This document shows, piece by piece, positions 1-9,246 of a DNA stretch of 64,000 bases (position 1 is the stretch's first letter; each line of letters starts with the position of its first letter). The stretch spans positions 1,475,501-1,539,500 of the forward strand of contig NZ_WSEL01000009.1 in the NCBI RefSeq assembly GCF_009758015.1. Direction: 5' to 3'. Source of the DNA: Ramlibacter pinisoli (GTDB lineage: Bacteria > Pseudomonadota > Gammaproteobacteria > Burkholderiales > Burkholderiaceae_C). A program made the position numbers and the translations under genes. Under the pieces are notes generated by a model. The model saw only the letters and a list, made by a program, of their open reading frames with translations, was not told where the DNA came from and did not search any database.

Positions 1-3000
1 TCTCGTGGTGGGCGCGCTCGGGCTGCGCACCCTGCTCGCCCGGCGCCGCAACGAGCGCCTGCTCAAGGGCATCGGCGGCGCCACCGGACTGGACCAGCGC
101 TTCCGCCAGGCGCTCGCCATGCTGCGGCACGGCATCGACGCGAAGGGCGCCGGCGGCTGGTGGAAGGCACGGGGCCAGGTGCAGCAGCTGCCCTGGTACC
201 TGATCATCGGAGCGCCCGGGGCGGGCAAGACCACGGCGCTGCTGCATTCGGGCCTGCGCTTCCCGCTGGCCGACAAGCTCGGCCGCGCACCGCTGGCCGG
301 CGCCGGCGGCACGCGCCAGTGCGATTGGTGGTTCGGCGAAGACGCGGTGTTCATCGATACCGCGGGCCGCTACACCACCCAGGACAGCGACGCGGCGGCG
401 GATGCGCGCGAATGGCAGGAGTTCCTGGCCCTGCTGCGCCGGCACCGTCCGCTGCAGCCGATCAACGGCGTGCTCGTCACCGTCAGCGTGCCCGACCTGC
501 TGCACGGCGGCTCCGAACTGGCGCGGCAGACCACCGCGATCGCGGCGCGCCTGGACGAACTGCGCCGCGAGCTCGACCTCGCCTTCCCGGTCTACCTGCT
601 GGTGACCAAGGCCGACCTGCTCGCCGGCTTCATGGAAACCTTCGGCGAACTCGACGCCGGGCAGCGCGAGCAGCTCTGGGGCGTGGTGTTCGACGACGAT
701 GCCGCCGGCGTTCCGGCCGACCTCGGCTGGCGCCTGTCCGACCTGTCGCAGCGCCTGGCGCGCCGCACGCCCGAGGCGCTGCAGCGTGAACGCATGCCGC
801 GGCGCCGCCTGGCGGTCTACGCCTTCGCGGCGCAGTTCGATGCGCTGCTGGCGCCGCTGGAGCTGTTCGTGCGCAAGGCCTTCGCCGGCATCGGCGCCCG
901 GCCGGCGCAGCGGCTGCGCGCCATCGCGCTCGCGAGCGGCACCCAGGAGGGCAATCCGATCGACCGCGTCATCGGCGAACTGGCGCGCAGCCACGGCCTG
1001 GCGCTCAAGCCGCTGCCGCGGCCCGACGCGGGCGGCAAGTCGTTTTTCCTGACGTCGCTGCTCAGGCAGCTGGTGATCGCCGAAGCGCCCCTGGCCGGAC
1101 ACCGGCTGCAGCGCCTTCGCCGGCGCCGGCAGGTCGCCCTGCTCGGCGCAGGCGTCGCGGGCGCGGCACTGCTCGCGGTGTGCGCCCTGCTCTGGCAGAG
1201 CTACCAGCGCAACCTCGCCTACGTCGCTGCGGTCCACGCGCGCGTCGAGCAGCTGACCCGGCGCATCGGCGCGCTCGAGTCGGCCAGCCTGGAGCAGGTG
1301 CTGCCGCTGTATTCGCTGCTCGAGCGCCTGGCCGCCAACGACGGCATCGATCCCGAGGAGCCGGCCGCCGGCTTCGGCTTCGGGCTGTTCCAGGGCCCCC
1401 GCCTCGCGCGCTCGGCGGAGCAGGCGTACCGCGAGATGCTCGATCGCAGCCTGGCGCCGCTGCTGGTCGACCGCCTGCGCCGTGACCTGCGCGAAGGCGA
1501 GGACAGCGCCACGCGCTACGAGGCGCTGCGCGCGTCGCTGATGCTCGGCAGCCCTGCGCGGCTGGTGCGCGCCGAGTTGCGGCGCTGGGCCGGGCCGGCG
1601 CTGGCGCGGGCCGGCGGCGCCGGCGAACGCGCCGAATGGTCGCGCCATGCCGACGCGCTGCTCGAGCGCAGCGGATTGCCCGACGCCTGGCGCCCGGACG
1701 AGGCGGGGGTGAAGGCCGCGCGCAGCGCACTGGCCGCCTTGCCGCTCTCGCAGCGGGTGCACGAGCACCTGCTGCGCCGCGTCGCCGATCCCGAGCCGCC
1801 GCAAGACCTGCCCACGCGGCTGGGCGCGGCCGGCGCGCTGATGTTCGCGGCAACCGCCGCCGGCCCGATGCCCGTGCATGCGAGCGCCGTCGACTGGCGG
1901 CGCAACCTGGCGCCGCAGCTCGAAGCGACGTTCGACGCGCTGGCGAACGAAGCCGACTGGGTCCTGGGCGACGCGGGGGGCGACGCCAAGCGGCTGCAGA
2001 GGGACCCGGCCTGGCGCGAGGACATCGCCCGGCAGGTCGGCCGGCGTCACGCGCAGCGCGTCATCGCCGCGTGGACGCGCCAGCTCGAAGCACTGGCGCT
2101 GGCTCCCGGCGGCGATGCCGATGACGCCTCGCGGCAGGCCATCGAACTGACGGCGCCCGATTCGCCGCTGCGGCGCCTGCTGACCCGCCTGGCCGACGAG
2201 TTCAGCGCAACACCGCAGGGCGGCGGCGCGGCCGAGGTCGCGTTCGACGCCGCCCTGCGCGCGCGCTTCGGCCCGCTCGGGGACTATGCGGCGGGTCCGG
2301 GACCGCAGGCCCTCGACCAGCTCCACGCGCTGGCCACCCGCAAGCGCCAGACCGCCGACACCGAGCTGGACGCGACCTTGCGCAACGAAGCCGCGCGCGC
2401 GCCGCCCGCGCTGCGCAAGCTGTGGTTCGACCTGGGCGCGCTGGTGCGCTCGCGCGGGGGCGCCAGGCCGGGCTTCGATGCCGCGCTGGCCGAACTGGCG
2501 AACAGCTGCAAGGCGCTGACGCAGGAACGCTTTCCCTTCGGTCCGGCCGGCTCGCGCGACATGGCGCCCTCCGACTTCGCGCGCCTGTTCGGCCCTGGCG
2601 GCCTGTTCGACGACTTCCGGCGGCACCACCTGGGCGCACGCGTCGACACCTCGACGCACCCGTGGAAACCGCGCGGCACCGATGCCAACCTGCCGCTTGC
2701 CTTCGAGCAGGCCGCGGCGATCGGCGCCCTGTTCTTTCCCGGCGGCGTGCCGATGCCGGAGCTGCACCTGAACATCACGCCGCAGCGCATGGACGCCGAG
2801 TTGCTGCAGTTCAGCGTCGACGTCGACGGGCAGCTGCTGCGCTTCGAGAACGGCCCGATCCGCGGCAAGGAACTGGTCTGGCCAGGGCCGGCTGCCACGC
2901 AGAAGGTGCTGATGCGCATCCTGCCGCCGGGTCCCGGCGGGGTCGGCGCCGAACTCCACGAGGGACCGTTCGCCTGGGTGCGCGTGCTCCTGCGCAGTGA

Positions 3001-3154
3001 CTGGGGCGGGGAACGGGGCGCGCCGGCGCGGCTCACGCTGGCGGTCGACAGGCGCGCGCTGGGTGTCGAGGCCAGCGCGGCCGCTGCGCCCGGGGCCGAC
3101 ATCTGGACCTTGCGGGAGCTGTCGCGCTTCAGCTGCCCGCCGGCACGATGGTGA
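1..3154 (+). CDS. tssM: Type VI secretion protein TssM/IcmF, 5'-truncated by the window edge
   Basis: Inner-membrane component of the type VI secretion membrane complex (TssJLM). The reading frame is open to the first base, and the two N-terminal membrane helices normal for TssM are missing, so the true start lies upstream. Visible parts are the cytoplasmic NTPase-like domain with Walker A GAPGAGKT (about residues 69-76 from the first GTG) and a DTAGRY motif near residue 115, a membrane helix near residues 375-395, and a long periplasmic part. The end follows the IcmF C-terminal pattern (an LLRFENGP-type segment, then a short beta-rich tail). The stop overlaps the start of tagF, implying translational coupling. 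Confidence 0.95.
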   Translation, partial: LVVGALGLRTLLARRRNERLLKGIGGATGLDQRFRQALAMLRHGIDAKGAGGWWKARGQVQQLPWYLIIGAPGAGKTTALLHSGLRFPLADKLGRAPLAGAGGTRQCDWWFGEDAVFIDTAGRYTTQDSDAAADAREWQEFLALLRRHRPLQPINGVLVTVSVPDLLHGGSELARQTTAIAARLDELRRELDLAFPVYLLVTKADLLAGFMETFGELDAGQREQLWGVVFDDDAAGVPADLGWRLSDLSQRLARRTPEALQRERMPRRRLAVYAFAAQFDALLAPLELFVRKAFAGIGARPAQRLRAIALASGTQEGNPIDRVIGELARSHGLALKPLPRPDAGGKSFFLTSLLRQLVIAEAPLAGHRLQRLRRRRQVALLGAGVAGAALLAVCALLWQSYQRNLAYVAAVHARVEQLTRRIGALESASLEQVLPLYSLLERLAANDGIDPEEPAAGFGFGLFQGPRLARSAEQAYREMLDRSLAPLLVDRLRRDLREGEDSATRYEALRASLMLGSPARLVRAELRRWAGPALARAGGAGERAEWSRHADALLERSGLPDAWRPDEAGVKAARSALAALPLSQRVHEHLLRRVADPEPPQDLPTRLGAAGALMFAATAAGPMPVHASAVDWRRNLAPQLEATFDALANEADWVLGDAGGDAKRLQRDPAWREDIARQVGRRHAQRVIAAWTRQLEALALAPGGDADDASRQAIELTAPDSPLRRLLTRLADEFSATPQGGGAAEVAFDAALRARFGPLGDYAAGPGPQALDQLHALATRKRQTADTELDATLRNEAARAPPALRKLWFDLGALVRSRGGARPGFDAALAELANSCKALTQERFPFGPAGSRDMAPSDFARLFGPGGLFDDFRRHHLGARVDTSTHPWKPRGTDANLPLAFEQAAAIGALFFPGGVPMPELHLNITPQRMDAELLQFSVDVDGQLLRFENGPIRGKELVWPGPAATQKVLMRILPPGPGGVGAELHEGPFAWVRVLLRSDWGGERGAPARLTLAVDRRALGVEASAAAAPGADIWTLRELSRFSCPPARW

Positions 3155-3699
3155 TGGCACCGCTTCCCGTGGCCTGGTGGGGCAAGCTGCCCGCGCGCGG
3201 CGACTTCGTCGGCCGCCGGCTGCCGCCGCGCTGGCACAGCGACTGGGACGACTGGCTGCAGCGCGGCATCGCCCTGGGCGCGGCGACGCTGGACAGCGCC
3301 GCGTTGCATGAACGGCTGGACGGGTTCGCGCCCTGGCGCTACCTGGCGCTGCCGGCGCCCGGGGAGGCGTGGTGCGGCATCCTGGTGCCATCGCACGATC
3401 GCGTCGGGCGTGCCTTTCCACTGACGCTGGCCGAACGCCTGCCGACGGCGGCGCCGGCGCACGACTGGGCCGCGCGGCTGGTGCCGCTGCTCGAGCCGGC
3501 CCGGGAGGGACCGGAAGCGCTCGAGGCGGCGATCGCCGCCATGCCGCCGCGCGTCGACCAGGACGGCACGGCCGCCGGGGACTGGCCGGCACCGCCGTGC
3601 AGCTTGTGGTGGCCGCTAGCCGCCGGGCCCGATGCGGCGCCCCTGGCCGCGGCCTGGCCGCCGGATCCGGAGCTGCTGCTGCAACTGCTGGAGGCCTAG
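3148..3699 (+). CDS. tagF: Type VI secretion-associated protein TagF
   Basis: A 183-residue protein with the TagF N-terminal signature WWGKLPARGDFV, followed by a W-D-DWL segment. TagF proteins are post-translational repressors of type VI secretion that act with the TagH/PpkA/PppA phosphorylation pathway. In some bacteria TagF is fused to the PppA phosphatase; here the phosphatase gene lies convergently only 10 bp away. ATG at 3148 overlaps the tssM stop by 7 bases; a second ATG at 3154 is also possible. The family is clear; the repressor role is inferred from studied homologues. Confidence 0.9.
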   Translation: MVMAPLPVAWWGKLPARGDFVGRRLPPRWHSDWDDWLQRGIALGAATLDSAALHERLDGFAPWRYLALPAPGEAWCGILVPSHDRVGRAFPLTLAERLPTAAPAHDWAARLVPLLEPAREGPEALEAAIAAMPPRVDQDGTAAGDWPAPPCSLWWPLAAGPDAAPLAAAWPPDPELLLQLLEA

Positions 3700-3709
3700 G
3701 AGGTCGTTG

Positions 3710-4450
3710 CTAGCCTGCCTCGCACCAGATCGCGAGGGCCGAGTAGTTGTCCTGGTCGCTGCGGTCGGCGCTCACCACCGCCGTTTCGAGCCGGTCGACC
3801 CAGCTTCGCGCGTCGCCGCAGCCGTCCACGCTGGACGCCATCGCGGCATCGTCGACGGCCGACCAGAGACCGTCGCTGCACAGCAGCAGCACGTCGCCGC
3901 AGGCGAGCCGCTGGGGCGCTGGCGACACCTCGATCTCCAGCCCGTCCACCGAACCGAGGGCCGACGTGAGCTGGCCGGGGGTGGCCTCGCCCGTGCTCAG
4001 GCCCGCATCGCGCAGGCGCCGCTCCAGGGTCTGGTCGAGCGTGTGCCCGAGCAGCCGGCCCTCGTGCCAGCGGTACAGGCGCGAGTCGCCCGCATGCGCC
4101 CAGAGCGCCGCGCCAGTATCCAGGTCGAGCAGCAGCAGGACGATGGTGGTGCGCATGTCGGCCGTCGGGGTCCCCGCCACCTGTTGGGAGACGACGGCGT
4201 CGTTGGCCCCCAGCACCAGCTCCCGGAGCGCGTCGAGGCTGACCTCGGGCCTGGGCGCGAACGCTTCCAGCACATGCGTGACGGCCAGGCGCGCTGCCGC
4301 CTGGCCGCCGCCATGGCCGCCGGCGCCGTCGCACAGGACGGCCACGAACGAGGCGTCGCCCTCCCAGTAGCCGAAGGCGTCCTCGTTGCACTCCCGCTGC
4401 CCGGACCGTGACAGCGAGGCCAGCGAGACGGTCAATGCGTGTGCGCTCAT
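3710..4450 (-). CDS. pppA: PP2C-family Ser/Thr phosphatase, PppA-like
   Basis: A 246-residue PP2C-type metal-dependent phosphatase. All motifs are present: NEDAF near residue 21, VLCDGAGGHGGG for metal binding, GDSRLYRW, SDGLWSAVDD and a terminal DQDNYSALAI. There is no transmembrane segment, so it should be cytoplasmic. In type VI systems this enzyme reverses PpkA phosphorylation of the FHA protein and so damps secretion. The ATG overlaps the stop of tagH as ATGA, making it the last gene of the leftward operon. It converges with tagF with only 10 bp between stops, leaving no room for a separate terminator. Confidence 0.9.
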   Translation of the reverse strand: MSAHALTVSLASLSRSGQRECNEDAFGYWEGDASFVAVLCDGAGGHGGGQAAARLAVTHVLEAFAPRPEVSLDALRELVLGANDAVVSQQVAGTPTADMRTTIVLLLLDLDTGAALWAHAGDSRLYRWHEGRLLGHTLDQTLERRLRDAGLSTGEATPGQLTSALGSVDGLEIEVSPAPQRLACGDVLLLCSDGLWSAVDDAAMASSVDGCGDARSWVDRLETAVVSADRSDQDNYSALAIWCEAG

Positions 4451-5742
4451 GTCGATTCGGGGGACTTGGGATCGGCGTCGGCGTCGGCGCGCGACTGGGC
4501 TTCATAGGCGCGCAGGAATTCGCGGCCGAAGATGGCCTCGAAATCGTCGTCCAGGTGCTCGAGCAGCTGGGCATGCTGCAGGCAGTGGCGCTGCCACAGG
4601 GCCACTGCGCGCAGGAGCGGCAGGCGGGATGCGCCGTGCGCCGGGCCCTCCGCGCTTTCCGCGGCCTCGGGCCCCAGGCGGGAGAACAGCTCGAAGACCG
4701 CGGCGCGCATGCCGGCCACCATCGCGACCTGGTGGACCAGCAGGTCGCGATGCGCGTCGCGCAGCGCCGACACGGAGTCGAGGAAGCCGGGGCTGGGCTC
4801 GCGCTGCAACATCCGGGCCAGGGCGTCCGACGCGTCGGGCGAGAACTTCAGCGGATTGTTCTGGCGCGGCGAGATGCGAGTCCCCTCGGCGCGCATGTGG
4901 CGCTTGGCAACCGCGCGGCTCTGCAGCAGCGCCAGCGTGCCCTCCGCCGTGGCCCGCAGCAGCCCGCCGATGTGTTCCATCCACTCAGGCGTGAGCTGCA
5001 CGTCGGCCCGAAGGCCGGCGCCGCGTGCGAACGCGGCGGCCAGCTCGCGCAGTTCCGGCGAGAGGTCGGGCGACCGCCGGACGCCCCTGCGCGACGGTGC
5101 CGCCTTCGGCGGCGCGGCGGCGGCCGGCTGCGCGGGGGGCGCCGCTGGAATGGCCGCTGGCGGTGGCGTCACCGCCACGGCCGCCGCCGCGCCTGCCACC
5201 GCCGCCTCGGCCACCGGCATCGCCGACGCCTCGCGCGGCTCGGCCGGCGGTGCCGGCGTGCCGCTGCGCACCACGCGCGGCCCGTCCTGCCAGGACACCA
5301 CCGCCCCGGCCGCGGCCGGCTCGGGTCCTGCCGCCAGGGGCGGCAATGCCGATCCGGCAGCGCGCGGATCGGGCGCGTCGTCCAGGTCGAACCAGCGCTC
5401 CAGCCGCGATCGCTGCCGGGCCAGGGATGCGGCGGGCTCGACGGCGATGTCGAAGCGGCCGATGTGCAGCAGGTCGCCGACCTGCAGCGCGCGGTCCCCA
5501 CCGGGGTCGAGCTGCTCGTCGTTGACCCACAGGGGTGCGCTGCTGCTGACGCAGCGCACGCGTGCGGCCTCGCCCTCGGCGATCACCTGCGCATGCTGGC
5601 GCGACACCAGGCGCAGCGGATCTGCCAGCACCAGGCCGCACTCGTCGGAGCGGCCGATCATGAGGCCCTCGGCCGGCAGCGCGAGCGCCGTCGGATCGGG
5701 TTCGATGGCGCCGGGCCGGCGCATGACGCGCAGTGCGATCAC
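4447..5742 (-). CDS. tagH: Type VI secretion FHA-domain protein TagH
   Basis: About 431 residues. The N-terminal FHA domain (about 1-100) has GRSDEC, SRQHAQV and a WVND asparagine, the phosphothreonine-binding set. The middle is Ala/Pro-rich and probably flexible. The last ~200 residues match the TagH C-terminal domain (RAVAKRHMRAEGTRIS, then NPLKFSPDA). FHA proteins of this class are phosphorylated by PpkA and gate assembly of the secretion machine. I chose the GTG at 5742, eight bases after the kinase stop, because it supplies the first FHA strand; an ATG at 5724 would trim six residues. The same frame stays open far upstream into the kinase gene, but that part is not a gene. Confidence 0.88.
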   Translation of the reverse strand: MIALRVMRRPGAIEPDPTALALPAEGLMIGRSDECGLVLADPLRLVSRQHAQVIAEGEAARVRCVSSSAPLWVNDEQLDPGGDRALQVGDLLHIGRFDIAVEPAASLARQRSRLERWFDLDDAPDPRAAGSALPPLAAGPEPAAAGAVVSWQDGPRVVRSGTPAPPAEPREASAMPVAEAAVAGAAAAVAVTPPPAAIPAAPPAQPAAAAPPKAAPSRRGVRRSPDLSPELRELAAAFARGAGLRADVQLTPEWMEHIGGLLRATAEGTLALLQSRAVAKRHMRAEGTRISPRQNNPLKFSPDASDALARMLQREPSPGFLDSVSALRDAHRDLLVHQVAMVAGMRAAVFELFSRLGPEAAESAEGPAHGASRLPLLRAVALWQRHCLQHAQLLEHLDDDFEAIFGREFLRAYEAQSRADADADPKSPEST

Positions 5743-5750
5743 GGGGCAAC

Positions 5751-7307
5751 TCAGCCGAGGGCGCGCCAGAGCTCGGCCTGCACGCGGCGGCCGTCGACGG
5801 TCGGCGCGAGTTGCGCGAGCACGCGCTCGATGAACTGTTCGCGGGTCTGCGACGCCTCGGCGCAGCGCCTGGCCACCACCCGGGCCACCGGCCCCAGCGA
5901 GGACCGCAGCGCGGCCGCCGCCTTGTCGACGTCGCCGTCCCGCATCGGCCGTCCGATCGGCGCCTCGGCCGCGACCGTCGCGCCCCGCGAGCCGTCGGGT
6001 GCCGACAGCGCGCCGGTGGCGGTGCCGGTACCGGTACCGGTGGCGATCCGGGCGCGATTGGCCGTGCCGGTCCGCGGCGCGCCGGCCCCGGCCAGGAAGC
6101 GCTGGCGCGCCTCGGGATCGACGATCGACGTGGCGACCGCCTGGCGCACCGCCGCCAGCGAGGTCAGGCCCCGCGCGGCACGGCGGACCAGCACCCGCGC
6201 CACCGGTCCGACCTGCTCGGCCAGCTCCCGTTCGACCGCGGCCAGCGCCTGGGTGTCCCATCCGGTGGGCACGGGGATCGAGGGCTGCCCGGTGCCGGGC
6301 TGCGACCGCACCGGTGGAACGGACGGCCGCCCCGAGGAGGGCACGCTCAAGGGCGCGGTGGCGACCGCACTGCGGGGGGCCTGCGCCGGCCCGGCGGGAG
6401 CCGGCTGGGCGGCGGCGGCTTCGAGCTGGGGAGCCAGCACGAGGTCGGCCGGCAGCACGTCCGGCACGGGTTCCGTGGCGATGCCCAGCAGCGCTTCCCG
6501 CATCTCGAACGCGCTCGCATAGCGCTGTGCCGGATCCTTCGCCAGCGCCCGGTCGAGGACGGCGTCGAACGGCTCCAGGGCGGGGTCCTGCGTCAGCTCG
6601 CTCAGGGGCTTGTGCCGCTCGTACACGATCTTGTACATGATCGCCTCGTCCGTGCCGGCGAACGGCGTCGTGCCGCTGAGCATCTGGTAGAGCAGCACGC
6701 CCGAGGAGAACACGTCGACGCGCCGGTCGACGCTGCGGTTGGTGTACTGCTCGGGAGCGATGTAGCCGGGCGAACCCACGACGAAGTTCGCCCGGGTCAG
6801 GTTCGACGATTCGATGCGGGCGATGCCGAAGTCGGTGATCTTCAGCCGGCCGTCGTCGGCGATGAGCAGGTTCGCCGGCTTGATGTCGCGATGCACGACG
6901 CCCCGTTCGTGGGCATAGTGCAGGCCGTCGAGCAACTGCAGCATCAGGCACAGCACCTGCGGCACCCCGAGCTTGCGCGGCGCCCGGATGTAGTCGCGCA
7001 GGTTCCGCCCGGCGACGTACTCCATGACGATGTAGGCGCACTCGTCGTCTTCGCCGAACTGGTAGACCGGCACGATGTTGCGGTGCGCCAGCCGCCCGGC
7101 GGCCTGGGCTTCCACCCGGAAGCGCGCCGCCACGTCCGGTTCGTCATCGCCGGATTCGAGCAGCCGGCGGTGGATGGTCTTGATGACCACCCGGCGATCG
7201 ATCGCAGGGTCGTGCGCCAGGTACACCATGCCCATGGCACCCGAGCCGATCACGCCGCGGACCCGGTACGGGCCGACGCTGGACGGGACGGGGGCGGACA
7301 GGGCCAT
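5751..7307 (-). CDS. ppkA: Serine/threonine protein kinase, PpkA-type
   Basis: A 518-residue Hanks-type kinase. The catalytic domain spans about residues 13-275: GSGAMGMVYLAHD glycine loop, VVIKTIH lysine, HRDIKPANLL catalytic loop, DFGIAR metal site and GSPGYIAPEQ activation segment. The tail contains a TGTGTGTATG tract and two tandem ~55-residue helical repeats that share a GPVARV core (around residues 350-405 and 455-515). No membrane helix is visible, unlike classical PpkA. It lies between a membrane sensor 7 bp upstream and tagH 8 bp downstream, so the sensor may feed this kinase. Its inferred substrate is TagH. Confidence 0.9.
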   Translation of the reverse strand: MALSAPVPSSVGPYRVRGVIGSGAMGMVYLAHDPAIDRRVVIKTIHRRLLESGDDEPDVAARFRVEAQAAGRLAHRNIVPVYQFGEDDECAYIVMEYVAGRNLRDYIRAPRKLGVPQVLCLMLQLLDGLHYAHERGVVHRDIKPANLLIADDGRLKITDFGIARIESSNLTRANFVVGSPGYIAPEQYTNRSVDRRVDVFSSGVLLYQMLSGTTPFAGTDEAIMYKIVYERHKPLSELTQDPALEPFDAVLDRALAKDPAQRYASAFEMREALLGIATEPVPDVLPADLVLAPQLEAAAAQPAPAGPAQAPRSAVATAPLSVPSSGRPSVPPVRSQPGTGQPSIPVPTGWDTQALAAVERELAEQVGPVARVLVRRAARGLTSLAAVRQAVATSIVDPEARQRFLAGAGAPRTGTANRARIATGTGTGTATGALSAPDGSRGATVAAEAPIGRPMRDGDVDKAAAALRSSLGPVARVVARRCAEASQTREQFIERVLAQLAPTVDGRRVQAELWRALG

Positions 7308-7314
7308 TGCGGAC

Positions 7315-8187
7315 TCAGGCCTCCAGCATCTTCATGGCCTGGTCGAGGCTCTGGCGCATGCGCGCGAAGGACTGCGCCAGTGTCCCGATCTCGTCCCGTT
7401 TACCGGTCGGGAATTCCGGGACGTCGGGCTCGCCCAGGCTGACGCGGTTGGCCAGCTTCGACAGCTTCGTCACCGGCCGGATCACCAGCAGGTACAGCAT
7501 CACGTTGAGGACGATGCCGATCGCCACGAAGATGCCGACGAGCCAGCCCATGAAGACGCGGAAGGCCCGGTCGGCGCGTGCCAGCGGCACCGACATCGGG
7601 ACCGACACCACCTGCGCGCCGACGACCTCGTTCAGCTGCCAGCCGAAGCCGTTGGCCTGGCCGTACTTGTCGATCAGCGTGCGCGGCGCCGCCTCGACCG
7701 TGCTGTGGCAGACCAGGCAGGCCGGATTGGTGATGCGCAGCGGGCGCGCGATGTAGAGCGAGCGCCCGGTGCCCGCGTCGCGCTCGCCGATGAACTCCTT
7801 CTGGCCGGCCTGGTTGCGGAAGCGGTGCACGATGTCCGCCTCCCAGTCCACCGCCCGGTCGCGCGGGTTGGTCGGGTTCAGGGTCGCTTCCTTGTAGGTG
7901 TAGTCGGGGAAGGTCTTGGCCAGCGTCGCCAGCACCTCGGTGGCGGAGTAGGCGGGGATCGTCTGCGGCAGGAAGGTGTACTTCAGCTGCGTCTCGAGCA
8001 GCGGCCGGATCTGGTCGTTGGTGTAGGCGCGCACGGCCGACGCCTTCTCCATCGTCAGCCGCGCGTGGTCGAGCACCTCCTGCTTGGCGTTGCTCTGCAG
8101 CAGGTCGTACGACACCTTGCCGGCGCCGATCACCCCCGCGACGAAGACGAGCAGGAAGATCAGGTTGAACTTGAGCATGAGGCGCAT
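7315..8187 (-). CDS. Membrane sensor with DUF3365 haem-binding domain and HAMP
   Basis: A 290-residue protein with an N-terminal helix (about 5-24), a periplasmic DUF3365/Tll0287-like domain carrying one c-type haem motif CLVCH at 157-161, a second helix (about 212-236) and a cytoplasmic HAMP region (237-286). It ends right after HAMP with no kinase, cyclase or chemotaxis output. It sits 7 bp upstream of the PpkA-type kinase, so it may act on that kinase in trans as a redox, haem-ligand or oxygen sensor. The domain calls rest on visible motifs; the signalling role is inference. Confidence 0.85.
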   Translation of the reverse strand: MRLMLKFNLIFLLVFVAGVIGAGKVSYDLLQSNAKQEVLDHARLTMEKASAVRAYTNDQIRPLLETQLKYTFLPQTIPAYSATEVLATLAKTFPDYTYKEATLNPTNPRDRAVDWEADIVHRFRNQAGQKEFIGERDAGTGRSLYIARPLRITNPACLVCHSTVEAAPRTLIDKYGQANGFGWQLNEVVGAQVVSVPMSVPLARADRAFRVFMGWLVGIFVAIGIVLNVMLYLLVIRPVTKLSKLANRVSLGEPDVPEFPTGKRDEIGTLAQSFARMRQSLDQAMKMLEA

Positions 8188-8246
8188 TGCAGTTCTCCTA
8201 TGAGGGCTCGCCTGGATCGCTGGGTTGCGTCACGTCGCGCAAAGGT

Positions 8247-9215
8247 TCATGGCGCACGCCCCGCCGGTACGCCGCCGCCGGCCGCCGCTGCCGCGCTCGC
8301 CGCGGCGGCCGCCTGCGCCGCCTGCCGTGCCTGCTCCCGCGCGCGCCGCCGCTCGGCCTCCAGGGCCAGCCGGCGCGCATAGCCCTCGGGGTCCGCATAC
8401 GGCTCCCATTCCGGGTGCTGCGCCAGGTCGGCCTTGGCCGCTGCGCGGAAGTCCTGGTCGGCGGCGCGCGCCCGCCACAGCGGCAGCAGCGGCAGGCGCA
8501 GTCCCGGTTCGGTCCGCAGCCAGGCGGACACGTCGGAGTAGGCGATCTCGCCGAGCGCCTTGGGCGCGACGCTGCGCCGGGCGAGTTGCTCGCCGCGCGC
8601 GGGCAGCCGGTCGCGGAACTGGCGCGGCACTTTCGCCAGGAACTCGGGCGCGGGGCGCTGCCCGGTGCTGGTCGGGGCACCCTCGCGTCCCTGCGCGAAT
8701 TCGCCACTGCGCAGTTGCAGGGCCGCCTGTGCGGCATCCCGCGGCGCCAGCCGGGCGGCGCCGCTCTCGAGGAACACCTGGTAGCTCGCGCCCGTGGCCT
8801 GGACGACCGTGACGGCCCCCTGCGTCGACAGCTCGAAGGCGGGGCTGGTGTAGCGGAAGGGCCCGGCAGTGCTGGTCTTGAGCCAGCCGCCGAGCAGGTA
8901 GAGCGGCGTCGCGGCCAGTCCCTTGCCGACGCGGGGCGAGAACATCACCCGGGTCGACTCGCCCAGCCCCACCAGGACGCCCCCCGGCAGTTCGACCTGG
9001 GCGAATGCGCCGGGCGCCGTCTCGACGATGTCCTGCTCGTTCAGGGCCACGCCTTCCGCAAGGGCGTAGCGCGTGGTCTGCCGGATCAGGGTGGCGCCGC
9101 CTTCGATGATCCCGACGATGCCGACGATGCCGACCGCTTGCGCAAGGGCCTGCGACGGTGCGAACAGGCTCGCAACCCACAGCAGGATGGACCCGACCGA
9201 CGTTCCAAGCCGCAC
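8247..9215 (-). CDS. Secreted FecR-like domain protein
   Basis: A 322-residue protein with a cleavable signal peptide (hydrophobic core, then SQALAQA near residue 25). It is followed by a beta-rich FecR-type region: ALNEQDIVETAPGAFAQVEL, then LVGLGESTRVMF and LSTQGAVTVVQATG repeats typical of FecR beta-solenoids. The C-terminus is rich in Ala, Arg and Glu and probably helical. FecR proteins usually relay envelope signals. Here no sigma factor is adjacent; the neighbours are the haem-type sensor (59 bp downstream) and a LuxR-type regulator upstream. No lipobox is seen, so it is probably periplasmic. Confidence 0.75.
   Translation of the reverse strand: MRLGTSVGSILLWVASLFAPSQALAQAVGIVGIVGIIEGGATLIRQTTRYALAEGVALNEQDIVETAPGAFAQVELPGGVLVGLGESTRVMFSPRVGKGLAATPLYLLGGWLKTSTAGPFRYTSPAFELSTQGAVTVVQATGASYQVFLESGAARLAPRDAAQAALQLRSGEFAQGREGAPTSTGQRPAPEFLAKVPRQFRDRLPARGEQLARRSVAPKALGEIAYSDVSAWLRTEPGLRLPLLPLWRARAADQDFRAAAKADLAQHPEWEPYADPEGYARRLALEAERRRAREQARQAAQAAAAASAAAAAGGGVPAGRAP
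9105..9131. repeat. Three tandem 9-bp units in the FecR-like gene
   Basis: Units read GATGATCCC, GACGATGCC, GACGATGCC on the + strand. They encode a repeated Val-Gly-Ile just after the signal-peptide cleavage site of the FecR-like protein. Gain or loss of a unit would keep the frame. Confidence 0.6.
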
Positions 9216-9246
9216 GACCTACCCTCCGCTGGCGAAGGGCCTCGGT

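Noticed and set aside
4447..7041. An 864-codon leftward frame running through TagH and into the kinase gene
   Set aside because: The upstream half lies in the wrong frame of a clear kinase. FHA homology begins only at about 5742, where a GTG follows the kinase stop.
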